DNA of 64,000 nucleotides from an uncultured Pontibacter sp. (GTDB lineage Bacteria > Bacteroidota > Bacteroidia > Cytophagales > Hymenobacteraceae). How positions within the stretch are numbered: position 1 is the first letter of the stretch; every line of letters begins with the position of its first letter. Both the position numbers and the translations under genes were made by a program. Under the pieces are notes generated by a model. The model had not been told where the DNA came from. It did no database searches and saw only the letters and a list, made by a program, of their open reading frames with translations. The stretch is taken from assembly GCA_947499125.1 (NCBI GenBank), contig CANMMP010000001.1:1116001-1180000 (forward strand). The letters are read 5' to 3'. Of the stretch, positions 29,201 through 39,450 are shown in pieces.

Positions 29201-30550
29201 TTATACCGTTTCTTTAGTTTGCTGCTCAACCGGCTGTTTTACACCGATACCATAGTAAGTAAAGCCTTTTTCGTTCAGGTCGCTTACATCGTAGATGTTA
29301 CGGCCATCAAAAACTACTTTCTCTTTCATCAGTTTGCTTGCCACCGTAAAGTTTGGTGAGCGGAATTCAGGCCACTCAGTTACCAATAGCAATGCATCTG
29401 AATCGATTAGTGTTTCATACTCGTCTTTGCCATACTGGATGGTGTCGCCCAGCGAGTGCTTAGCCTCTTCCATAGCAACCGGGTCGTAGGCTTTTACCTG
29501 AGCACCCTGCTCGAGTAATTTCTTAATGATTACCAGCGATGGTGCCTCACGCATATCATCTGTCTTCGGTTTGAACGAAAGTCCCCACACAGCAAATGTT
29601 CTGCCGGCAATATCACCGTTAAAGTGGGCCATGATCTTATTGAACAACACCGACTTCTGGTTCTCGTTTACTTCTTCCACCGATTTAAGCACACGCATCT
29701 CGTAGCCGTTTTCGTTGGCTGTACGGATAAGCGCTTTCACATCTTTCGGGAAGCAAGAGCCGCCGTAACCAATACCCGGGTAAATGAACTTGTTGCCGAT
29801 ACGGGCATCAGAACCGATACCTTTACGCACCATGTTCACATCAGCACCCATTATCTCGCACAGGTTGGCGATGTCGTTCATGAAGCTGATCTTGGTGGCC
29901 AGCATGGCGTTAGCCGCATACTTGGTCATCTCAGCTGAAGGGATATCCATAAAGATAAGCGGATGCCCGTTCATCAAAAATGGCTTGTAGAGCTTACTCA
30001 TCACCTCTTTGGCTTTCTCGGATGATACGCCAACTACAATTCTGTCCGGCTTCAGGAAGTCTTCTATGGCTGCACCTTCTTTCAGGAACTCAGGGTTAGA
30101 AGCTACATCAAACGGAATGTCTACGCCACGGGTAGCCAGTTCTTCTTCAATCGCGCGACGTACCTTGTTAGCAGTACCTACCGGCACGGTGCTTTTGGTT
30201 ACCACTACCATGTAGTCGTTCATGTTCTGGCCAATGGCGCGTGCCACAGCCAATACATATTTCAGGTCGGCTGAGCCGTCTTCGCCCGGAGGTGTACCTA
30301 CTGCTATAAAAGCAGCATCGCAACCCTGAATGCTGGTGGCTAGATCTGTAGAGAAAGAAAGGCGCTCTTTTTGGGTGTTGCGCGCTACCATCTCTTCCAG
30401 GCCCGGCTCATATATCGGAAGAATACCTTTTCTAAGGTTTTCTATTTTGTTTGTGTCAATATCGATACAGGTAACATCTATACCTACTTCCGAGAAACAT
30501 GTGCCTGTCACCAAACCCACGTATCCCGTGCCAACTACTGCTATTCTCAT
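29201..30550 (-). CDS. UDP-glucose 6-dehydrogenase
   Basis: 449 aa; oxidises UDP-glucose to UDP-glucuronate with two NAD+. The N-terminal dinucleotide site is [20 protein letters not shown], and the catalytic Cys lies in [34 protein letters not shown] opens the UDP-binding C-terminal domain. It is coupled by a 2-bp gap to the UDP-glucuronate decarboxylase gene. A TAAATTTG -7 box (complement of 30573-30580) lies about 22 bp upstream, without a clear -33. Confidence 0.97.
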   Translation of the reverse strand: MRIAVVGTGYVGLVTGTCFSEVGIDVTCIDIDTNKIENLRKGILPIYEPGLEEMVARNTQKERLSFSTDLATSIQGCDAAFIAVGTPPGEDGSADLKYVLAVARAIGQNMNDYMVVVTKSTVPVGTANKVRRAIEEELATRGVDIPFDVASNPEFLKEGAAIEDFLKPDRIVVGVSSEKAKEVMSKLYKPFLMNGHPLIFMDIPSAEMTKYAANAMLATKISFMNDIANLCEIMGADVNMVRKGIGSDARIGNKFIYPGIGYGGSCFPKDVKALIRTANENGYEMRVLKSVEEVNENQKSVLFNKIMAHFNGDIAGRTFAVWGLSFKPKTDDMREAPSLVIIKKLLEQGAQVKAYDPVAMEEAKHSLGDTIQYGKDEYETLIDSDALLLVTEWPEFRSPNFTVASKLMKEKVVFDGRNIYDVSDLNEKGFTYYGIGVKQPVEQQTKETV

Positions 30551-30634
30551 AAAGCTATAATTATCTCAAATACAAATTTATACTTTTATATGTTATGTTA
30601 TATAATAAATTACTCGTAACTACTTGCTGCACAA

Positions 30635-32551
30635 CTACAACTTGCCTGCCATAAATGTATTGTGCCACCAAAACTGGAAAACCAGCAGCGTCCAGACATG
30701 GGTCTGAACTTTTCCGGCAGCCTTGCTATTAAATACCTGCCGTAACTCCCGTACCTGTTTCAGGTCAAAGATCTGCTGTGCTTCAATCACCTCATCCGAC
30801 AGATATTGTTTTACCAGGCCTGCGCCTTCTGTTTGCAGAAAAGCGAGCAACGGGATCTCAAATCCCTTTTTAGGCCTGTTGTAAAGTCCGGCAGGTAATA
30901 AGTGCCGGAAAGCATCCTGCAAAATTTTCTTTTGGCGCGTTGCATCTATTTTGGAAGACACCGGCAGGTTAAAAGCAAACTTAACCAACCTGTGGTCTAA
31001 AAAAGGACTCCTGATCTCGAGGCCATTTGCCATACCCATCAGGTCTGTTTTTGGCAGCATGTCATTGGCTAACACCAATTGCCAGTCGGCACACAGTACG
31101 CTATTCAGGTCGTAATTGTTTCTGGTTAAGCACTCTGTTAACCTGCTTTTTCTGGCGTAGTATAAACGGTTTGCTGCTTTTCTTTGATGCTCGGGGCGCA
31201 ACCAGGCCATTGCCTGTTGCTCCTGTTGCCAAGTAGCCCATAACCAGTAACGGTCCGGGGCCGATAATTTTGCACCTGCCGCAAAGCGGTGTAACTGTCT
31301 TACTTTATTCGCAACAAAAGAGTTTCTAGATCGGGGTAATTTTTCCCATAAAAAATCGAGCGCTGTAACAATAGCTGCGCCAGTGTCCTGCTGCAATGCT
31401 CTGTACTCCGCACGATGCTTGTTATAGCCACCAAAAAGCTCATCGGCGCCATCGCCCGACAACACTACTTTTAGCGATTGGTTTACATGCTTGCTCAGAC
31501 TATAAACTGCCAGCGCCGACGAATCAGCAAACGGTTCGCTCAGGGAATGGAGCATACCCGATACATTCTCGTGTAGGTGCCGGGTGGTCAGTTGAAGCTC
31601 GGTATGGTCGGTTTTATACTTCTCAGCTACGAGCCGGGCATAGCTTGACTCATCAAAAAACGGCTGCTCCGGAAACCCTACCGAAAAAGTTTGCAACCCC
31701 GGCTTAACCTGCGACGCCAGCGCCGCCACCACCGAAGAATCGATACCTCCGCTCAGGAAAGCACCTACCGGTACATCTGCTACCATTCTTTCGGTAACGG
31801 CCTGTTCCATTAATTGCTGTAGCTTAAGTTGCTGTTGCTTATAGGTTAGTGGGTTGGCAGCTGCTTTGTCGGCATCAAAAGGCAATTTATACCAGTTGCT
31901 ACTATGCAGTTTGGTGTTTTTGATAATGACATAATGCCCGGGCAACAGCTTTTTTACGCCCCGAAGTATAGTTGCAGGCGCCGGAATATAAGTTAGCTGC
32001 AGGTATTGATAGAGCGAAGTATAATCGATATCGCGGGGTACGCCTAACGCCATTAGCGCACTTAACTCAGACCCAAACAGGAATTTATCGCCGTCCTTAT
32101 AGTATAGCAGTGGTTTTTCGCCGTAACGGTCGCGGGCTACAAAAAGGCTTTGCTCCTGCGCATCGTAAATAGCAAAAGCAAAGAAACCGCGCAGGCGCTT
32201 CAGGCATTCTGGCCCATACTTACGGTATAGTTGTATAATAACCTCGGTATCAGCACCGGTCTTAAAGGCGAAGCCACTTGCTTCTAACTTAGCACGCAGC
32301 ACTTTATAGTTAAATACTTCCCCGTTATAAACTATAGTGTAGCGCCCGGTTGCTTCGGTAAATGGTTGGTTTGCCTCCGGAACAGGAGCAATAATAGCCA
32401 GCCTGCGGTTTGCCATGCCTACATTTTCGCGCACAAATATGCCGGAAGCATCAGGGCCTCGGTGCTTTATAGTTTCACTGGCCAGCTGCAGGTTATCCAA
32501 AGCCAACCTGCCCGCATCAGTAAAAGCAAATACTCCTGTTATTCCGCACAT
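30635..32551 (-). CDS. asnB: Asparagine synthase (glutamine-hydrolysing), AsnB family
   Basis: 638-aa two-domain amidotransferase. The N-terminal glutaminase begins MCGITGVFAF with the nucleophile Cys2; GEVFNYKVLRAKLE and the RFFAFAIYD block follow. The synthetase half has the PP-loop motif LSGGIDSSVVAALA and SGDGADELFGGYNKHR. It lies 84 bp upstream of the UDP-glucose dehydrogenase on the same strand. AsnB paralogues in polysaccharide loci often amidate sugar acids or act in exopolysaccharide synthesis, so its role here may not be plain asparagine supply. Confidence 0.93.
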   Translation of the reverse strand: MCGITGVFAFTDAGRLALDNLQLASETIKHRGPDASGIFVRENVGMANRRLAIIAPVPEANQPFTEATGRYTIVYNGEVFNYKVLRAKLEASGFAFKTGADTEVIIQLYRKYGPECLKRLRGFFAFAIYDAQEQSLFVARDRYGEKPLLYYKDGDKFLFGSELSALMALGVPRDIDYTSLYQYLQLTYIPAPATILRGVKKLLPGHYVIIKNTKLHSSNWYKLPFDADKAAANPLTYKQQQLKLQQLMEQAVTERMVADVPVGAFLSGGIDSSVVAALASQVKPGLQTFSVGFPEQPFFDESSYARLVAEKYKTDHTELQLTTRHLHENVSGMLHSLSEPFADSSALAVYSLSKHVNQSLKVVLSGDGADELFGGYNKHRAEYRALQQDTGAAIVTALDFLWEKLPRSRNSFVANKVRQLHRFAAGAKLSAPDRYWLWATWQQEQQAMAWLRPEHQRKAANRLYYARKSRLTECLTRNNYDLNSVLCADWQLVLANDMLPKTDLMGMANGLEIRSPFLDHRLVKFAFNLPVSSKIDATRQKKILQDAFRHLLPAGLYNRPKKGFEIPLLAFLQTEGAGLVKQYLSDEVIEAQQIFDLKQVRELRQVFNSKAAGKVQTHVWTLLVFQFWWHNTFMAGKL

Positions 32552-32692
32552 ATAGCTGTAAAGTTAGCTTTTTAAAACTTATACTGGCAGTACAGTGGTT
32601 TTGCCGATGCTAAAAAGTAAAGCTGTTTTACTTAAAATTAACAACCTGCCTCCCTAAACGAAGTATAGCTTTATAAGAACACCCTGATTTTT

Positions 32693-33589
32693 ATGAAGCC
32701 AGACTGGTTAGATACAACAGAGTATCCTTTCGAATCGAAATATCTTGAGTTAGACTGCGGTAAGATGCATTACATTGACGAAGGGCAAGGCCCCGTTGTT
32801 GTAATGGTACACGGTACACCGGCGTGGTCGTTCATTTACCGTAACCTGATAAAGTTATTGCGGCCACATTACCGCTGCATTGCTATGGATATGCTGGGCT
32901 TTGGTTTATCGGATAAGCCGGATAGCTTTAGCTACAAGCCACGTGCCCATGCCGATAACTTCCAGTTATTGATGGAACACCTGCAGCTAAAGGATATAAC
33001 GCTGGTCGTACACGATTTTGGAGCCCCGGTAGGTTTGGCCTATGCACTCAACGAGCCACAAAATGTCAGGAGCATTGTTATGCTGAATACCTGGACCTGG
33101 TCGTTATCAAAACATAATACCTTCACGAAAGCGAGTAAATACCTGGTTGGTCCATTGGGTAAGTTTCTGCACTCCAAGTTAAATGTCTCGACGGGTACGC
33201 TTGTGAATGAGCTTTTTGAAGATGAAGATACCATTCCGGAACCACTGAAGCAGCAGTATATAAATGCACTGGGATCTCCGGAGCAACAGGTACGCTCGCT
33301 GGCCTTTGCCCGCGAACTGGTAGGCGTAAGCCGATGGTACGAAGAACTATGGATGAAGCGCAGAAATATACAGGACATCCCGACGCTTATACTTTGGGGT
33401 GAGCGCGACAAGCTGGTTAAAATAGATGCGCTGCAGAAATGGAAGAAATTTTTCCATGAATGCTATGTTATCCATTTTGAGGAAAGCGGCCACTTTTTGC
33501 AGGAACAGAATGCTGAAGAACTGGCAAATTATGTGAGCAACTTTATAAAAGAAGAACAAAAGAAACGCGAATTAAACTGTCAACCTTAA
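32693..33589 (+). CDS. Alpha/beta-fold hydrolase, haloalkane dehalogenase-like
   Basis: 298 aa, cytosolic. HGTPAWSFIYRN (40-51) forms the oxyanion region; the nucleophile is Asp108 in VVHDFGAP, not Ser; an acid lies in WGERDKLVK and the catalytic His in ESGHFLQ. Asp nucleophiles occur in haloalkane dehalogenases and epoxide hydrolases. The HGTPAWSFIYR and LNTWTWS (131-137) segments look like the dehalogenase group, but the Trp that follows the nucleophile in DhlA-type enzymes is Phe here. Substrate class is therefore uncertain. It is followed closely by a small charged-protein gene. Confidence 0.85.
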   Translation: MKPDWLDTTEYPFESKYLELDCGKMHYIDEGQGPVVVMVHGTPAWSFIYRNLIKLLRPHYRCIAMDMLGFGLSDKPDSFSYKPRAHADNFQLLMEHLQLKDITLVVHDFGAPVGLAYALNEPQNVRSIVMLNTWTWSLSKHNTFTKASKYLVGPLGKFLHSKLNVSTGTLVNELFEDEDTIPEPLKQQYINALGSPEQQVRSLAFARELVGVSRWYEELWMKRRNIQDIPTLILWGERDKLVKIDALQKWKKFFHECYVIHFEESGHFLQEQNAEELANYVSNFIKEEQKKRELNCQP

Positions 33590-33609
33590 CGTAAACCCTC
33601 TTTTATATT

Positions 33610-33840
33610 ATGAAAACGAATAAACCGCTGAAAGAAGCTATATTAAGAGCACCCGAATCGACTGAAGAAGATAAGCAGGCTCAGCAGGAACAACTATACC
33701 ATATGGGCGATAAGAAAAGTAATAAAGCACAGCCCAGGCAGGAAGACCTTGTAAACGAATCATCGAAGAACAGGATAGAATCGTTGCATAACCTGCGCGA
33801 ACTGGAATATGATATGGAAAAGAAGAAAAAGAAAAGATAA
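33610..33840 (+). CDS. Small highly charged hypothetical protein
   Basis: 76 aa, with no signal or membrane segment; rich in Lys, Glu and Gln, and ending in a Lys run (DMEKKKKKR). It is probably disordered or helical. It starts 20 bp after the hydrolase gene and precedes a strong terminator, so it is likely to be co-transcribed. Family unknown. Confidence 0.65.
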   Translation: MKTNKPLKEAILRAPESTEEDKQAQQEQLYHMGDKKSNKAQPRQEDLVNESSKNRIESLHNLRELEYDMEKKKKKR

Positions 33841-33854
33841 ACTTATTATACAGC

Positions 33855-33904
33855 AAAAGCTATAGTTTATAGTTGCCATCTGTCACCTATAAACTATAGC
33901 TTTT
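33855..33904. terminator. Bidirectional terminator with 18-bp perfect stem
   Basis: AAAAGCTATAGTTTATAG (33855-33872) pairs perfectly with CTATAAACTATAGCTTTT (33887-33904) around a 14-nt loop. It lies between convergent genes ending at 33840 and 33926. The stem is built from the TATAGTT/AACTATA words that abound in this DNA. Confidence 0.9.
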
Positions 33905-33925
33905 TAATTTTCGGCTTTTAAGTAC

Positions 33926-35332
33926 CTATTCAAATATCTTCCCAGGGTTAAGTATGCCCTTGGGGTCAAAAAGCTGCTTTATACCTTTCATCAAGCGGAG
34001 CTGAATTTCGTTCAGGGCAATGCCAATATATGGCCGCTGTACTAACCCGATGCCGTGCTCACCGCTTATAGTTCCGCCTAACTGCACACACAGCCTGAAG
34101 ATCTCCTTTATACCTTCAGGTAGTTTATGCTGCCAGTCGTGGTCGCTCATATCGCCTTTTATAATGTTTACGTGCAGGTTACCGTCGCCGGCGTGGCCAT
34201 AGCAAACCGACTTGAAGTTATACCTGGTACCGATCTCTTTTACACCTCGCAACAGTTTTGGCAATTCGGCTCGCGGCACTACGGTGTCTTCTTCTTTATA
34301 AACAGAATTGCCTTTTACAGCATGGGCCACATTCCGGCGCAAGCGCCATAGTTCTTCTTTCTGCTTTTCAGAGTCTGCCACCAGTATTTCGCCGATATTA
34401 AAATGCTCGAGTACGTTGTATACTTGTTCCGCATCTTTAAACAACTGATCCATATCATGCCCATCCAGCTCTATAAGTAAATGCGCTTCAATATCTTCAG
34501 GCAGGTCAACTGGTATACCTAAGTAACGCGCGGACCATTCAATAGCATCGCGTTCCATAAACTCCAGCGCAGAAGGTATAATGCCAGCCACAAACAACTT
34601 CGAGACAGCTTCGCAAGCCTGCTCTTCGTCACGGAAAGGCACCAGCATAACAATGTTCTGAGGCGGATAAGGTATAAGCTTGAAAACAATTTTAGTGATA
34701 ACCCCCAGCGTACCTTCACTCCCGACCATGAGTTGGGTAAGGTTGTAACCGGTAGCATTCTTCAGTACATTGGCCCCGGTCCAGGTTATTTCGCCAGTTG
34801 GCAGCACCACTTCCACGTTCAGCACATAGTCTTTCGTTACGCCATATTTTACAGCACGCGGGCCGCCACTGCTCTCACTCAGGTTACCACCTAAAAAGCA
34901 GCTTCCTCGGCTCGACGGGTCTGGCGGATAGTATAAACCTTTGGCAATGACAGCCTCCTGAAAAACCTGTGTTATTACGCCCGGCTCTACGGTTGCCTGC
35001 AGGTTACGCTCATCAATAGCTACTATTTTATTTAGCCGCTCCATCGAAAGTATAACTCCCTGGTGCACAGCCAATGCACCGCCACTAAGCCCGGTACCTG
35101 CCCCTCGCGGTGTTACAGGTATCATATTTTTGTTGCAGTACTGCATAATAAGGCTTATTTCGGAGGCGTTTGCAGGTTTAAGCACAACTTCCGGTATATA
35201 CCGCAGGTCTTCCGTCTCGTCGTGGGAGTAGCGCAGCATATCGTCGGCAGTTGCCGGCAAAATGATATTTGCCTCGCCTACTGCCTCAGCAAAATACTGA
35301 AGCGCTTCCGGTGTAACTGTGTTAAATTTCAT
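33926..35332 (-). CDS. FAD-linked oxidase, GlcD / D-lactate dehydrogenase-like
   Basis: 468-aa flavoprotein oxidising a 2-hydroxy acid such as glycolate or D-lactate. The PCMH-type FAD domain has TPRGAGTGLSGGALAVHQGV and DPSSRGSCFLGGNLSESSGG. The C-terminal FAD-oxidase domain ends with CYGHAGDGNLHVNI (metal/substrate His) and GTISGEHGIGLVQR. No iron-sulfur (GlcF-like) partner is encoded next to it. The exact substrate cannot be read from the sequence. Confidence 0.93.
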   Translation of the reverse strand: MKFNTVTPEALQYFAEAVGEANIILPATADDMLRYSHDETEDLRYIPEVVLKPANASEISLIMQYCNKNMIPVTPRGAGTGLSGGALAVHQGVILSMERLNKIVAIDERNLQATVEPGVITQVFQEAVIAKGLYYPPDPSSRGSCFLGGNLSESSGGPRAVKYGVTKDYVLNVEVVLPTGEITWTGANVLKNATGYNLTQLMVGSEGTLGVITKIVFKLIPYPPQNIVMLVPFRDEEQACEAVSKLFVAGIIPSALEFMERDAIEWSARYLGIPVDLPEDIEAHLLIELDGHDMDQLFKDAEQVYNVLEHFNIGEILVADSEKQKEELWRLRRNVAHAVKGNSVYKEEDTVVPRAELPKLLRGVKEIGTRYNFKSVCYGHAGDGNLHVNIIKGDMSDHDWQHKLPEGIKEIFRLCVQLGGTISGEHGIGLVQRPYIGIALNEIQLRLMKGIKQLFDPKGILNPGKIFE

Positions 35333-35407
35333 TTTTAAAAAGGAAGGGTTATAGCTATATTAGCAGACCCTATTATTTTTATTTACTTACCTTGCTAAAG
35401 TAACGTT

Positions 35408-36040
35408 TTGAGAACAGCTTTTACAAATTCCCTCTTATTTATCTTTTTTGTCCTTTTGCTGGCTTCCTGTCAGTCTTCGGTTCCGGTATTCAGCAAGCAC
35501 GGCGAAGAGTATAAATCGGCCCGAGAAATAGCCGAAGAAAAACGCCAGGCCAGGAAAGCACGCCGAATGGCCCGAAAGTCCGGTAAGTCTGATTCGCCAC
35601 TTGCCTCAAAAGACCGTACCAGCCGCACCAAGGTTAAACGTGATGTGGATGAGGACATAGCTACAGTAATTAAAGCGGCACGTTCTTATACGGGTGTTCC
35701 GTACCGTTGGGGTGGCACCACACGCGTAGGCATGGACTGCTCTGGCCTGCTTTGTACTTCTTTTCAAACTATAGATGTACAGTTGCCACGCACCTCGAAC
35801 GAGCAAAGCCGATTTGGACCGGAAGTAAGACTGAAAGATTTACGCGAAGGAGACCTTGTGTTTTTTGCGGCAAATAAACGCAGCAACCAGATAACCCACG
35901 TGGGCATGGTAACCGAAGTGGTGGACAACGAGAACATCAAATTCATACATGCCTCTACTTCGCTTGGCGTTATCGAGAACAACCTTTTTTCGGACTACTA
36001 CCGCAATATTTTTGTAAAGGCAGTTAGGCCTCCTTTATAG
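35408..36040 (+). CDS. NlpC/P60 (C40) cell-wall peptidase lipoprotein
   Basis: 210-aa predicted lipoprotein (lipobox LLAS-Cys21), which would hydrolyse D-Glu-meso-DAP-type bonds in peptidoglycan stems. A basic linker rich in Arg and Lys (about 35-80) precedes the papain-like domain with Cys111 (GMDCSGLL), His164 (THVGM) and His181 (FIHAST), the usual Cys-His-His set. It starts with TTG at 35408; no ATG in frame gives a signal peptide, so the TTG start is preferred. Monocistronic. Confidence 0.92.
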   Translation: MRTAFTNSLLFIFFVLLLASCQSSVPVFSKHGEEYKSAREIAEEKRQARKARRMARKSGKSDSPLASKDRTSRTKVKRDVDEDIATVIKAARSYTGVPYRWGGTTRVGMDCSGLLCTSFQTIDVQLPRTSNEQSRFGPEVRLKDLREGDLVFFAANKRSNQITHVGMVTEVVDNENIKFIHASTSLGVIENNLFSDYYRNIFVKAVRPPL

Positions 36041-36195
36041 GTATAAACCTGATGTAATATCTATAAATGTAACTATAATCATACAATTATATTCACTTAA
36101 AATACAAATTTTTAACAGAATTAAGCAGTAATTTTATGTAACGTACGTACTATAAGTAGTTATAACTATTTGCCAACTAACTACTTACGCGTACT

Positions 36196-39100
36196 ATGAA
36201 ACACTTATACACGCTTACATGCCTCTGCTTATGTGCCATGCTATCGGTACAATTAGCCTGGGGCCAGGGCACTACCACCGCCGCCATGAACGGTATAGTT
36301 CAGGACCAGAGCGGCATGGCACTTCCGGGAGCTACAGTAATAGCCCTCCACACGCCAACCAACACACAATATGTAGCCGGCACTAATGCCGAAGGACGCT
36401 ATAACATTCAGAATATGCGAGTGGGCGGGCCTTATACTATACGCACGTCCTATGTGGGTTACCAGGAGCAACTGGTCGAGAACATTAACCTGGCGCTTGG
36501 CCAGAACTTCCGCTTAGACCTGACCTTATCTGAAAGCACCACTACCTTAGGTGAGGTTGAAGTTACGGCCACACAGGACAAGATCATCAATTCCGACCGT
36601 ACAGGTGCTGCAACCAACGTGAGTACTGAGCAACTCGAATCGCTGCCAACCATTTCACGAAGCCTTAACGATTTTACCCGCATTACACCGCAGGCCTCTA
36701 CTGCAGGGTCAGGTATTTCGTTTGCCGGGCAGAACAACCGCTTTAACAACTTCTCGATAGATGGTACTGTGAATAACGATGTGTTCGGGCTTTCGCCGAG
36801 CGGCACGAACGGTGGCCAGACGGGGGTGCAACCTATTTCGCTGGATGCGATCGAAGCCATACAAGTGGTAATTGCGCCATTTGATGTTCGTCAGAGTGGA
36901 TTTACCGGTGGTGGCATAAATGCCATTACCCGAAGCGGATCAAATAAATTCACAGGCTCGGTATACTTTTATGGTAACAACGAGAAACTGGTAGGCAAAA
37001 GCCCGGATGATGAACGCACCCGTCTCCCCGACTATAACGACTACCAGACAGGCGCCAGAGTTGGTGGACCGATCATTAAAGATAAGTTGTTCTTTTTCCT
37101 GAATGGCGAGAAGACCAGCCGTACTTCCCCCCTTCTTTTCCAGCCAGGTACGCCATCCTCTAACATTACCGAGAGTGAAGCAGAAAGAGTGCTGGCAGTT
37201 GCAAACCGATTAGGTTATGATCCGGGCAATTACCTGTCTATAGAAGATGAAACTATAAGTGAAAAGCTATTTGCCCGACTGGATTGGAACATTACAAACA
37301 ACCACCAACTGGTGCTGCGCCATAGTTATGTGTATGGCGAGAACCGGGACAACAGCCGGAGCCCTAACGCACTGCGCTTCTCTAATAATGCCGAGTATTT
37401 CCCAAGCACTACCAACTCAACTGTTTTGCAACTGCGCAGCCAGTTTGGTACCAACTTCGCCAACGAAGCCCTGATCGGTTTTACCAGCGTACGCGACGAC
37501 CGCGATATTATTGGTGCCCCGTTCCCGAGCGTGACCGTACGTATGGATGGTGGCCGTACGATAGCTTTAGGTAGCGAACCATTTTCTGCTCAGAACCAGC
37601 TCGACCAGGATGTGTTTACCATTACCGATAACTTCAATATCTTTAAAGGCAAGCACACCATAACTATAGGTACACACAACGAGTTTTACAACACCTATAA
37701 TCTGTTCATTCGCCAGGAATTTGGAGCTTACGAATACCGCTCTCTCGAAGATTTTGAAACTGTGGGCACACCCGACGAAGTTGCGCCTTCTGCCTTCTTC
37801 CGAAACTACTCCCGAACAGATAACAGGCAACAAGGCGCTGAGTTTTCCGCTTTCCAGCTTGGTTTTTATGTACAGGACGAGTATGCTGTAATGCCTAACC
37901 TAAAACTAACTGCCGGCCTGCGTTTAGATATTCCGACATTTAACGATGAGCCAGGAATTAACGAAGAGTTTAATGATGCCTTTGCCAGCCGTGGCTTAGC
38001 TACCGATAAAACTCCGGGTGCCCAGTACATGCTTTCGCCGAGGTTAGGTGTAAACTGGGATGTGTTTGATGATGGCAATACCCAGATAAGAGGTGGGGCC
38101 GGTGTATTTACAGGTCGCGCCCCTTTTGTATGGATAGCGAACCAATACACCAACACAGGTATTAACCTTGGTAGTTTATCCTTAACTTCTGGACCTGAGT
38201 TGGGAGGCTTGCGCTTTGAGCCTGACCCTGCCAATCAGCCTACGGCCTCTTCGGTTGGTTTCTCCGATCGTACAGCAGAAATAAACATTACCGATCCGGA
38301 CTTTAAATTTCCGCAACTGTTCCGGGTGAATGCCGCTGTAGACCAGCGCTTGCCAGCCGGCTTTGTTGGTACCCTGGAGGCTATCTATTCCAGGAACCTG
38401 AACAACATCTATTACCAAAACCTGAACCTGGAAGAGAGAGGTAATTTAACAGGTTCGGATAACCGTCCTGTTTTCCAACGTATTCCGGATAACAACTTCC
38501 AGGACATTATATACCTGACCAATACCGATGAGGGTTATGCCTATAGTTTTACAGGACAGTTACAGAAAACCTTCGAGTATAACTTATCCGGATCGCTAGC
38601 CTATACTTATTCCAGGGCTAAAGATGTTAACCCCGGCAATTCAAGCCAGGCACGATCAAACTGGATAAACGTAAACCAAGTGTATGGTTTAAATAATGTA
38701 GAAGCCGCTTTTGCTGATAACGACATCCGATCGCGGGTAGTAGGTGGCATTACGTATGCTATAGAGTATTTGGGGTTTGCATCCACAAGTATTTCCCTGT
38801 TCTATAATGGCCAGTCCGGGTTACCGCTCTCTTATATTTATAGCGGAGACGTAAACAACGACGCCGGACGTACCAACGACCTGATCTATATTCCGCGCGA
38901 TGCATCAGAAATAAACCTGGTACCTGCTACAAACCGTGATGGAGAAGTAATAGCTACCCCAGAAGAGCAATGGGAAGCTCTGGACGCTTTTATAGCTGGC
39001 AACGATTACCTGAGTGAAAGAAGAGGAGAATATGCCGAACGTAACGGCGACCGCCTGCCCTGGACGAACCAGTTTGACTTAAGGCTGATGCAGGAATTTA

Positions 39101-39384
39101 AGCTACAACAAGGCACTAACGAGCACCGCTTCCAGATAACCTTTGATATTTTTAATTTTAGTAACCTCATAAACAAGGATTGGGGCCGCCAGTACCAAGC
39201 CAGCTTTAATGCCTTCCAACTGATAGACTTTGTGGGTTACGAAGAAGACGCTGATGGTGAAGACACCACTCAACCGAGATTTACTTATACCGGTCGTGGC
39301 CTGTCTGAAGGGAATCCATACTTTGTTAACGATTTCACATCAAGATGGAGAGGTCAGGTTGGCTTGCGTTACATCTTTAACTAA
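36196..39384 (+). CDS. Oar-like TonB-dependent outer-membrane receptor
   Basis: 1062 aa. A signal peptide (1-23, AWGQ) is followed by a carboxypeptidase-regulatory beta-sandwich (about 30-110), a plug domain (about 115-235, with NVSTEQLESLPTISRSLNDF) and a large beta-barrel ending in the aromatic VGLRYIFN. The plug/barrel style (FDVRQSGFTGGGINAITRSG) is that of Oar-like receptors (named after the Myxococcus protein), not SusC. The ligand is unknown. No SusD-like partner adjoins it, and it has its own terminator. The upstream 155 bp is AT-rich and should carry the promoter. Confidence 0.93.
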   Translation: MKHLYTLTCLCLCAMLSVQLAWGQGTTTAAMNGIVQDQSGMALPGATVIALHTPTNTQYVAGTNAEGRYNIQNMRVGGPYTIRTSYVGYQEQLVENINLALGQNFRLDLTLSESTTTLGEVEVTATQDKIINSDRTGAATNVSTEQLESLPTISRSLNDFTRITPQASTAGSGISFAGQNNRFNNFSIDGTVNNDVFGLSPSGTNGGQTGVQPISLDAIEAIQVVIAPFDVRQSGFTGGGINAITRSGSNKFTGSVYFYGNNEKLVGKSPDDERTRLPDYNDYQTGARVGGPIIKDKLFFFLNGEKTSRTSPLLFQPGTPSSNITESEAERVLAVANRLGYDPGNYLSIEDETISEKLFARLDWNITNNHQLVLRHSYVYGENRDNSRSPNALRFSNNAEYFPSTTNSTVLQLRSQFGTNFANEALIGFTSVRDDRDIIGAPFPSVTVRMDGGRTIALGSEPFSAQNQLDQDVFTITDNFNIFKGKHTITIGTHNEFYNTYNLFIRQEFGAYEYRSLEDFETVGTPDEVAPSAFFRNYSRTDNRQQGAEFSAFQLGFYVQDEYAVMPNLKLTAGLRLDIPTFNDEPGINEEFNDAFASRGLATDKTPGAQYMLSPRLGVNWDVFDDGNTQIRGGAGVFTGRAPFVWIANQYTNTGINLGSLSLTSGPELGGLRFEPDPANQPTASSVGFSDRTAEINITDPDFKFPQLFRVNAAVDQRLPAGFVGTLEAIYSRNLNNIYYQNLNLEERGNLTGSDNRPVFQRIPDNNFQDIIYLTNTDEGYAYSFTGQLQKTFEYNLSGSLAYTYSRAKDVNPGNSSQARSNWINVNQVYGLNNVEAAFADNDIRSRVVGGITYAIEYLGFASTSISLFYNGQSGLPLSYIYSGDVNNDAGRTNDLIYIPRDASEINLVPATNRDGEVIATPEEQWEALDAFIAGNDYLSERRGEYAERNGDRLPWTNQFDLRLMQEFKLQQGTNEHRFQITFDIFNFSNLINKDWGRQYQASFNAFQLIDFVGYEEDADGEDTTQPRFTYTGRGLSEGNPYFVNDFTSRWRGQVGLRYIFN

Positions 39385-39399
39385 AGTATAAATAATAAG

Positions 39400-39436
39400 A
39401 AAGCCCGCTGGTAAATTACCAGCGGGCTTTTTGTTT
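39400..39436 (+). terminator. Terminator of the Oar-like receptor gene
   Basis: Stem AAAGCCCGCTGGT / ACCAGCGGGCTTT within 39400-39430, then TTGTTTTG. It lies 15 bp past the receptor stop and could also serve the convergent lipoprotein gene ending at 39451. Confidence 0.92.
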
Positions 39437-39450
39437 TGATAGATAGCAAT